From: Kiloniellales bacterium
GTDB lineage: Bacteria; Pseudomonadota; Alphaproteobacteria; Kiloniellales; JAKSBE01
Assembly: GCA_030066685.1 (NCBI GenBank)
Contig: JASJBF010000040.1
Coordinates: forward strand, 1-64,000
Reading direction: 5' to 3'
Length of the DNA: 64,000 nucleotides
Shown here: positions 58,024 to 64,000 of the stretch, one piece after another
How positions within the stretch are numbered: the stretch's first letter is position 1
Layout: every line of letters starts with the position of its first letter
Translations under genes and position numbers: made by a program
Notes under the pieces: model-generated
The model's input: the letters and a program-made list of their open reading frames with translations, nothing else
Database searches by the model: none
Told to the model about the DNA's origin: nothing

Positions 58024-58114
58024 CTCGAGGCCGACGGCGGCGGCGAAGTGCCAAGGGAGATCGGGTTTCAAGCTTCGGACCGCCTCCGGCCGAAGCTGCC
58101 TCGATCCAGGGGTC

Positions 58115-58876
58115 ATGACCGAGCGCCGCCAAGAGGACAAACCGCCCCGACGGCAGTTTTACGGCCGCCGCTACGGCCGCCCGCTGCGGCCGGCCCGGGC
58201 GCGGCTCATGGAAAGCCTCTTGCCGCGGCTTGCCGTGACCCTGGAGGAGGCCGCCAGCCTTCCGGCTCTGACCGCGCGCTTCGAGCCCGAGCCCGAGGAG
58301 CTCTGGCTGGAGATCGGCTTCGGCGCCGGCGAGCACCTGGCGGCCCAGGCGGCCGCCCGGCCCGAGATCGGCTTCCTGGGCGCCGAGGTCTTCGTCAACG
58401 GCATCGCCGCGCTGCTGTCTCGGATCGAGGCGGCCGGCCTCGACAACGTCCGGATCTACCAGGGCGACGGCCGCGACCTGCTGGAGGCGCTGCCGGAGGC
58501 CGCCTTTGCGCGGGTCGCGGTGCTCTTCCCCGATCCCTGGCCCAAGGCGCGGCATCAGCGTCGCCGCATCCTCCAGCCCGAGACTCTCGATCAGCTGGCC
58601 CGGGTGTTGCGCGATGGCGGCGAGCTGCGCCTCGCCACCGACGATCCGGACTACCTGACCTGGATGCTGGAGAAGACCGCGGCGCATCCCGCCTTCGACT
58701 GGCTCGCCCGCCGCGCCGCGGACTGGCGGGAACGCACGGCCGACTGGCCTGCAAGCCGCTACGAGCAGAAGGCCCTGGCCAGGGGCGCGAGGCCGGTCTA
58801 CCTGCGCTTCCGGCGCCGCGGCCGGGCCGTGGCGAAATCCGACGGGGGCGCCGGCAAAGCGCGCTCGAATCCCTAG
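58115..58876 (+). CDS. trmB: tRNA (guanine-N7-)-methyltransferase
   Basis: TrmB methylates G46 in tRNA using S-adenosylmethionine. The 253-residue protein has the cofactor loop LEIGFGAGEHLAAQA (about 62), FLGAEVFVNGIAALL, and the catalytic FPDPWPKARHQRRRILQ. An Arg-rich N-terminus (RRQFYGRRYGRPLRPAR) is usual in alphaproteobacteria. The gene follows metK after 91 bases, in which no signal was recognised. Confidence 0.97.
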   Translation: MTERRQEDKPPRRQFYGRRYGRPLRPARARLMESLLPRLAVTLEEAASLPALTARFEPEPEELWLEIGFGAGEHLAAQAAARPEIGFLGAEVFVNGIAALLSRIEAAGLDNVRIYQGDGRDLLEALPEAAFARVAVLFPDPWPKARHQRRRILQPETLDQLARVLRDGGELRLATDDPDYLTWMLEKTAAHPAFDWLARRAADWRERTADWPASRYEQKALARGARPVYLRFRRRGRAVAKSDGGAGKARSNP

Positions 58877-58931
58877 AAAGGTCTTGCGGGCCTTGCCATA
58901 TGAAGGGTAAGTTCCGCGCGAACCATAAGGT

Positions 58932-58960
58932 TTGACAAGTTGCTCTGCGCGCAGACGTGC
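58932..58960 (+). promoter_or_regulatory. Possible promoter of the rimP-nusA operon
   Basis: A perfect TTGACA lies at 58932-58937. A 17-base spacer leads to ACGTGC, a poor -10, so assignment rests mainly on the -35 and on position. Transcription near 58967 would place the hairpin-terminator at 58987-59011 at the very start of the leader. Confidence 0.35.
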
Positions 58961-58986
58961 TCAGCTTCTTGTCGGCTACCGAAGGG

Positions 58987-59011
58987 GTGGGCCACGGGCC
59001 CACTTTTTTTT
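58987..59011 (+). terminator. Strong intrinsic terminator in the rimP leader
   Basis: GTGGGCC at 58987-58993, an ACG loop and GGCCCAC at 58997-59003 form a perfect 7-bp stem followed at once by eight T residues. It could end the trmB transcript or act as an attenuator for rimP-nusA-ylxR-infB, since it lies 65 bases before the inferred rimP start. Confidence 0.85.
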
Positions 59012-59076
59012 ATCTAACGAACCGTCTTTCTGCGGGGTCGCAGGACGAAGAGAGCGGTTCGGAGGGAGCGCCAGCT

Positions 59077-59604
59077 CTGCGATCGAAGACCAGCGAGGGC
59101 AAGGCCGCCGAGGTCGAGCGCCTGATCGCCCCGACCTTGACGGCGATGGGCTACGACATCGTGCGGGTCCAGCTGAGCGGCAACCAGAGGCCGCGGCTGC
59201 AGATCATGGCCGAGCACCGCGACGGCTCGGAGATGAACGTCGATCATTGCGCCGAGATCAGCCGTACGGTTTCGGCCCTGCTCGACGTCGAGGATCCGAT
59301 CCGCGGCAGCTACCACCTGGAGGTCAGCTCGCCCGGGATCGACCGGCCGCTGACCCGCCTGGCGGACTTCGACCGCTTCGCCGGCCTCGAGGCGCGGATG
59401 GAGCTTTCGGTCCCAAGAGACGGCCGCCGCCGCTTTCGCGGCCGGCTGGCGGGGACGGACAAGGAGGAGGTTCGCGTCGAGCTGCCGGAGGGCGAAGTCC
59501 GGCTGCCCTTCGACCTGATCCAGAGGGCGAAGCTGGTCCTGACCGACGAGCTGCTGGCGGCGAACGCGAACAAGGCAAGGGACGGACACCGGAGTTCGGA
59601 TTGA
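59077..59604 (+). CDS. rimP: Ribosome maturation factor RimP (probable CTG start)
   Basis: RimP assists 30S subunit assembly. The 175-residue product fits the family: EVERLIAPTLTAMGYDIVRVQLSG, the segment VDHCAEISRTVSALLDVED, and YHLEVSSPGIDRPL. No ATG, GTG or TTG lies in frame between the leader terminator and the conserved region. CTG at 59077, 9 bases after GGAGGGA, gives LRSKTSEGKAAEVERLI, which matches where relatives begin. The ATG at 58957 would require translating through the terminator stem and is not favoured. It is first in the rimP-nusA-ylxR-infB operon. Confidence 0.9.
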   Translation: MRSKTSEGKAAEVERLIAPTLTAMGYDIVRVQLSGNQRPRLQIMAEHRDGSEMNVDHCAEISRTVSALLDVEDPIRGSYHLEVSSPGIDRPLTRLADFDRFAGLEARMELSVPRDGRRRFRGRLAGTDKEEVRVELPEGEVRLPFDLIQRAKLVLTDELLAANANKARDGHRSSD

Positions 59605-59607
59605 ACC

Positions 59608-61182
59608 ATGGAAACGGCAACGGCACTTAAAACCGAACTGCTGCAGGTGGCGGACGCCGTCGCCCGCGAGAAGAGCATCGACCGCGAGGAGGTGCTCGAG
59701 GCGATGGAGCAGGCGATCACCAAGGCGGGCCGGGCCAAGTACGGCCACGAGCACGATATCCGCGCCGAGATCGATCGGACCAGCGGCGAGATCAAGCTCA
59801 AGCGCTACCAGGAGGTGGTCGAGGAGATCGAGAACGAGTTCACCCAGATCCTGACCAAGGACGCGCAGGTCCGCGATTCCAAGCTCAAGTCGGGCGACTT
59901 CATCATCGAGGAGCTGCCACCGATCGACCTGGGGCGGATTGCGGCCCAGACCGCGAAGCAGGTGATCGTCCAGAAGGTCCGGGAAGCCGAGCGCCAGCGC
60001 CAGTACGAGGAGTACAAGGACCGGGTCGGCGAGATCGTCAACGGCATCGTCAAGCGCAACGAGTTCGGCAACGTCAGCGTCGACCTCGGCCGCGCCGAGG
60101 CCATGATGCGCCGCGACGAGAGCCTGCCGCGGGAATCCTTCCGCACCGGCGACCGGGTGCGCGCCTACATCTACGACGTCCGCCAGGAGCTGCGCGGCCC
60201 GCAGATCTTCCTGTCGCGGACCCACCCGCAGTTCATGGCCAAGCTCTTCGCCCAGGAAGTGCCCGAGATCTACGACAGCATCATCGAGATCAAGGCGGTC
60301 GCCCGCGACCCCGGCAGCCGGGCGAAGATCGCGGTCCTGTCGCACGATTCCTCGATCGATCCGGTGGGCGCCTGCGTCGGCATGCGCGGCAGCCGGGTTC
60401 AGGCCGTGGTCAGCGAGCTCCAGGGCGAGAAGATCGACATCATTCCCTGGTCCCACGACGTCGCGACCTTCGTGGTCAACGCCCTGGCGCCGGCCGAGGT
60501 CAGCAAGGTCGTGCTCGACGAGGAACAGGGCCGGATCGAGGTGGTCGTCCCCGACGACCAGCTGTCCCAGGCCATCGGCCGCCGCGGCCAGAACGTCCGG
60601 CTGGCCTCGCAGCTCTCCGGCTGGGACATCGACATCCTGACCGAGGACGAGGAATCGGAGCGCCGCCAGGAGGAGTTCCGCACCCGCTCGCAGATGTTCA
60701 TCGATGCCTTGGACGTCGAAGACGTCATCGCGCACCTGCTGGTCACCGAGGGCTTCAGCACCATCGAGCAGGTCGCTTTCGTGCCGGTCGACGAGCTGGC
60801 CCAGATCGAGGGCTTCGACGAGGAGATCGCCGAGGAGCTGCGGGCGCGGGCGCGCGGCCACCTCGAGGAGCAGGACCGGCTGATGGACGAGCGCCGGCGC
60901 GAACTGGGGGTGGAGGACGCCCTGGCCGAGATCGAGGGCTTGAGCGCCGCGATGCTGGTCAAGCTGGGCGAAGCCGGGGTCAAGACCCTGGACGACCTGG
61001 GGGACCTCGCCAGCGACGAGCTGATCGAACACCTGGGCGCCTTGGCGCCCAAGGCCGAACAGGCCGACACCATCATCATGGCGGCACGGGCCCATTGGTT
61101 CGACGACGAGCCGGCTCCCGCCGAGCCGGCCCCCACCGAGCCGGCCGAGGCGCCCGAGGCCGCCGCCGGCCAGGAGCCCTGA
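59608..61182 (+). CDS. nusA: Transcription termination/antitermination factor NusA
   Basis: NusA binds RNA polymerase and modulates pausing and termination. The 524-residue protein has the N-terminal polymerase-binding domain (about 1-130), an S1 domain ([20 protein letters not shown]), two KH domains (about 225-350, with [18 protein letters not shown] and [20 protein letters not shown]), and C-terminal helix-hairpin-helix repeats (about 365-505) ending in a Pro/Ala/Glu tail. It follows rimP by 3 bases. Confidence 0.98.
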   Translation: METATALKTELLQVADAVAREKSIDREEVLEAMEQAITKAGRAKYGHEHDIRAEIDRTSGEIKLKRYQEVVEEIENEFTQILTKDAQVRDSKLKSGDFIIEELPPIDLGRIAAQTAKQVIVQKVREAERQRQYEEYKDRVGEIVNGIVKRNEFGNVSVDLGRAEAMMRRDESLPRESFRTGDRVRAYIYDVRQELRGPQIFLSRTHPQFMAKLFAQEVPEIYDSIIEIKAVARDPGSRAKIAVLSHDSSIDPVGACVGMRGSRVQAVVSELQGEKIDIIPWSHDVATFVVNALAPAEVSKVVLDEEQGRIEVVVPDDQLSQAIGRRGQNVRLASQLSGWDIDILTEDEESERRQEEFRTRSQMFIDALDVEDVIAHLLVTEGFSTIEQVAFVPVDELAQIEGFDEEIAEELRARARGHLEEQDRLMDERRRELGVEDALAEIEGLSAAMLVKLGEAGVKTLDDLGDLASDELIEHLGALAPKAEQADTIIMAARAHWFDDEPAPAEPAPTEPAEAPEAAAGQEP

Positions 61183-61207
61183 TCGGGTTTGAGGAGGCAA
61201 GCGCGCA

Positions 61208-61852
61208 GTGATCGAGACCGCCGCCATGCAGGACGGTACGACGGAAGCGCCGGAGCGCCGCCCGGGGCGCCCCGAGGGGCCGCTGCGGCGCTGCATCGTG
61301 ACCGGCGAGCTGCGGCCGAAGCCCGAACTTCTGCGATTCGTGGTCGGGCCCGGCGGCGTGGTGGTTCCCGACGTCAAGGGCGTACTGCCCGGGCGCGGAT
61401 TGTGGTTGCTGCCGCGGCGTCCTATAATCGACAAAGCCTGCAAACGGCAGCTCTTCGCGAGAGCCGCGCGGGCACCGGTGCGTGTGCCCGAGGACTTGCC
61501 TCTGCAGGTGGCTCAGCTCCTGCGTCGTCGTTGCCTGGATCTGATCGGCCTCGCCAAACGGGCGGGACAGGCGGTGGCGGGTTTCGAGCAGGTCCGGCCC
61601 TGGCTCGCCTCGGGTCGGGCCGGGGTGCTGCTGGCCGCGGCGGACGGCGCGGCCGACGGGCGGCGGCGGCTTAAGGCCTTGGGTACGGGCCTGCGGCCGG
61701 GGCTGCCGCTGATCGAAGACTTCTCCTCGGCCGAGCTGGGCGCCGCCCTCGGCCGGGACAAGGTGGTCCACGCCGCCCTCGCCGACGGCGGCCTGGCGCA
61801 GGCGCTGATTGTCGAGGCGGCACGTCTGGCCGGCGTGCTGGCCGAGGATTAG
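61208..61852 (+). CDS. YlxR/L7Ae two-domain RNA-binding protein
   Basis: The 214-residue product joins a DUF448/YlxR domain ([21 protein letters not shown] and [16 protein letters not shown], about residues 25-95) to an L7Ae/YbxF-like RNA-binding domain ([20 protein letters not shown], about 110-205). In Gram-positive bacteria these are separate genes in the nusA-infB operon. The fused form is usual in alphaproteobacteria. The GTG at 61208 is used. Confidence 0.93.
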   Translation: MIETAAMQDGTTEAPERRPGRPEGPLRRCIVTGELRPKPELLRFVVGPGGVVVPDVKGVLPGRGLWLLPRRPIIDKACKRQLFARAARAPVRVPEDLPLQVAQLLRRRCLDLIGLAKRAGQAVAGFEQVRPWLASGRAGVLLAAADGAADGRRRLKALGTGLRPGLPLIEDFSSAELGAALGRDKVVHAALADGGLAQALIVEAARLAGVLAED

Positions 61853-61882
61853 GGACCTACGACGGCTAAGCGTAGGGATGAC

Positions 61883-64000
61883 ATGACGACGAAGGAAGGC
61901 GAAGCCAAGAAGCCTCTGAAGCTCAACCGCCCGGGGCGGCTCGAGCTGAAGAAGACCGTCGAGACCGGGCAGGTCCGGCAGAGCTTCAGTCATGGCCGGA
62001 CCAAGGCGGTCACGGTCGAGGTCAAGCGCACGCGCAGCTTCGAGCGCGGGGCGGGCGGGCGCATGGCCGAGGTCAAGGCGCCGCCGGAAGGCTTCGACCA
62101 GGCGACGGCCGAAGCCGCCGAGGCCCTCGGCGTGGCCGAGGTCACGACGGAAGCCCCGCGCACCCTGACCGATGCCGAGCGCGCCGGCCGGATGCGCGCC
62201 CTGGAGTCCGCCAAGCGCGACGAGGAACGGCGCCAGATCGAGGCCGAGCAGGAAGCCGAAAGGCGGCAGCGGGAAGCCGAGGACGCGGCCCGCCGGGCCG
62301 AGCAGGAGGCCGAGGCGCAAAGGGTCGCGGAGGCCGAGGCCGAGAAGAACCGAGCCGAGCTCGAAGAGCGCCGCCGGATCGAGGAAGAGGCGCGCAAGCA
62401 GCTCGAGGAAGAGGAAAAGGCGAAATCCAAGGAGGCGCCCGCAGAGAAACCGGCGGCGCCGGCGGCCAAGAAGCCGGCCGCTGCCGCAGAGGAGCCGGCG
62501 AAGACGAAGCCCCGCAAGGGTGGCGGCGCTCCGGCCAAGACACCGGCACCGCGCCGCGGCGGCGACGAGCGGCGGCGCCACGGCAAGCTGACCATCACCC
62601 AGGCGCTGACCGGCGAGGACGGCATGGAGCGGGTCCGCTCCCTCGCGTCCGTGCGGCGCCAGCGCGAGCGCGAGCGTCAGCGCCAGGCCGGCGGCATGGA
62701 GGGCCTGCCGCAGAAGGTCATCCGCGAGGTCGTGGTCCCCGAGACCATCACCGTGCAGGAGCTCGCCAACCGCATGGCCGAGCGGGGCGCGGAGGTTATC
62801 AAGACCTTGATGAAGATGGGGGTCATGGCGACCATCAACCAGACGATCGACGCCGACACCGCCGAGCTGGTGGTCAGCGAGTTCGGCCACAAGCTGAAGC
62901 GGGTCTCCGCCGCCGACGTCGAGATCGGCCTCAAGGGCGATGACGACAAGGCGGAGGACCTCAAGGCCAGGCCGTCGGTGGTCACCGTGATGGGCCACGT
63001 CGACCACGGCAAGACCTCGCTGCTGGACGCCCTGCGGGCGACCGACGTGGTCGCCCACGAAGCCGGCGGAATCACCCAGCACATCGGCGCCTATCAGGTC
63101 ACCCTGGCGTCCGGCGACAAAGTCACCTTCATCGACACCCCGGGCCACGCGGCCTTCACCGAGATGCGCTCGCGCGGCGCCAACGTGACCGACATCGTGG
63201 TTCTGGTGGTTGCCGCCGACGACGGCATCAAGGACCAGACCGTGGAGGCGATCAACCACGCCAAGGCGGCCAAGGTGCCGATCGTGGTCGCGATCAACAA
63301 GATCGACAAGCCGGAGGCCAACCCGGACCGGGTCAAGCAGGAGCTGCTGCAGCACGACCTCGTGGTTGAGGACATGGGCGGCGAGATCCTCGCCGTGCCC
63401 GTGTCGGCTGTCGAAGGCACCGGTCTCGACAAGCTGGTCGAGGCCTTGCTGCTTCAGGCCGAGCTGCTCGAGCTCAAGGCCAATCCGGAGCGGGCCGCCG
63501 AGGGCGTCGTGATCGAGGCCAAGCTCGAGCAGGGCCGCGGCTCGGTGGCCACCGTGCTGGTCCAGCGCGGGACCCTCAAGGTCGGCGACATCTTCGTGAC
63601 CGGCAGCGAGTCCGGCCGGGTCCGCGCACTGCTGAACGACCACGGGGAGAAGGTCGAGGAAGCCGGGCCCTCGGCGCCGGTCGAGGTCCTCGGCCTGGCC
63701 GGCACGCCGCTGGCCGGCGACGACTTCGTCGTGGTGGAAAGCGAAGCCCGGGCCCGCGAGATCGCCAGCTTCCGCAAGAGCAAGGTGCGCGACCAGGGCG
63801 CCGCCGCCAACCGGGTCTCCCTGGAGCAGCTGATCTCCAAGATCCAGGAAGGCGAGACCAAGCGGCTGCCGGTCGTCATCAAGTCGGACGTGCAGGGCTC
63901 GGTCGAGGCCATCGTCGGCGCCCTGGAGAAGCTGGGCACCGACGAGGTCGCGGTCCAGGTGCTGCACACCGGCGTCGGCGGCATCAACGAATCCGACATC
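61883..64000 (+). CDS. infB: Translation initiation factor IF-2 (3' end beyond window)
   Basis: IF-2 brings initiator tRNA to the 30S subunit. The gene starts at the ATG at 61883, after AGGGA, and remains open for 706 codons to the window edge. The N-terminus has the IF2 associated domain ([20 protein letters not shown]), then a long charged Ala/Glu/Arg coiled-coil linker (about 95-240). The G domain starts near residue 370 with [34 protein letters not shown] and NKIDKPEA. Domain II ([20 protein letters not shown]) and the start of domain III follow. The last domain is missing. Confidence 0.98.
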   Translation, partial: MTTKEGEAKKPLKLNRPGRLELKKTVETGQVRQSFSHGRTKAVTVEVKRTRSFERGAGGRMAEVKAPPEGFDQATAEAAEALGVAEVTTEAPRTLTDAERAGRMRALESAKRDEERRQIEAEQEAERRQREAEDAARRAEQEAEAQRVAEAEAEKNRAELEERRRIEEEARKQLEEEEKAKSKEAPAEKPAAPAAKKPAAAAEEPAKTKPRKGGGAPAKTPAPRRGGDERRRHGKLTITQALTGEDGMERVRSLASVRRQRERERQRQAGGMEGLPQKVIREVVVPETITVQELANRMAERGAEVIKTLMKMGVMATINQTIDADTAELVVSEFGHKLKRVSAADVEIGLKGDDDKAEDLKARPSVVTVMGHVDHGKTSLLDALRATDVVAHEAGGITQHIGAYQVTLASGDKVTFIDTPGHAAFTEMRSRGANVTDIVVLVVAADDGIKDQTVEAINHAKAAKVPIVVAINKIDKPEANPDRVKQELLQHDLVVEDMGGEILAVPVSAVEGTGLDKLVEALLLQAELLELKANPERAAEGVVIEAKLEQGRGSVATVLVQRGTLKVGDIFVTGSESGRVRALLNDHGEKVEEAGPSAPVEVLGLAGTPLAGDDFVVVESEARAREIASFRKSKVRDQGAAANRVSLEQLISKIQEGETKRLPVVIKSDVQGSVEAIVGALEKLGTDEVAVQVLHTGVGGINESDI

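Noticed and set aside
59014-63967. Two long minus-strand frames opposite rimP-nusA-infB
   Set aside because: They are Leu/Gly/Asp-rich shadow translations opposite well-conserved genes, with no independent start signals.

Overview
The window is high-GC (roughly 65-70 percent) bacterial chromosome with dense, mostly short-spaced genes. The gene content and order point to an alphaproteobacterium near the Rhodospirillales/Kiloniellales: MucR with a degenerate zinc finger, a Mur-type Fur, TIGR02186 next to a TauE/SafE permease, DUF2244 beside nth, PstA/PstC with long inserted domains, and the block miaB-phoH-ybeY-corC-lnt-xre-metK-trmB-rimP-nusA-ylxR-infB. No rRNA, tRNA, CRISPR array, phage or intact insertion sequence was seen. 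Both ends cut genes (DUF1848 on the left, infB on the right).

Layout. 1-4.1 kb: two small minus-strand genes, then dnaK-dnaJ behind a recognisable heat-shock promoter. 4.4-7.6 kb: an accessory island with two tandem secreted Sel1-repeat proteins and a 2OG-Fe(II) oxygenase. 7.7-16.1 kb: dapB, DUF2244/nth, a lipoprotein-bactofilin pair, an EI24 membrane protein, adenosine kinase, an AmpG-like transporter, a macrodomain protein and an AEC transporter. 16.3-24.2 kb (minus): the complete phosphate module phoR-pstS-pstC-pstA-pstB-phoU-phoB with a three-unit Pho box before pstS. 24.3-36.2 kb: malic enzyme, mutS, an AhpD-like protein, three tandem paralogous lipoproteins of no family I recognise, glnD, an orphan 136-residue protein and methionine aminopeptidase. 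36.2-39.2 kb (minus): a PLP decarboxylase, and an ECF41 sigma factor with its carboxymuconolactone decarboxylase-like partner behind a matching promoter. 39.3-64 kb (plus): housekeeping genes, including murJ, trpS, a TSUP permease with TIGR02186, a universal stress protein, nfuA, a RutE-like reductase, tsaB-rimI, mucR, fur, the ornithine-lipid genes olsB-olsA, and then the conserved RNA/translation block through infB.

How the genes work together. Phosphate sensing (PhoR/PhoB/PhoU) and uptake (PstSCAB) form one unit. GlnD reports nitrogen status. MucR and Fur/Mur sit side by side as global regulators before the ornithine-lipid pair. The nusA operon has a leader with a strong terminator and apparently a CTG start for rimP.

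The most unusual signals are outside the core genes. Two convergent intergenic regions carry paired nested palindromes whose left edges supply the stop codon of the preceding gene. A 23-bp perfect inverted repeat lies between mucR and fur. There is a three-member lipoprotein family, a duplicated Sel1 pair with a shared upstream motif, an ECF41 module with its own promoter sequence, and a fresh 27-bp in-frame duplication in the decarboxylase gene.
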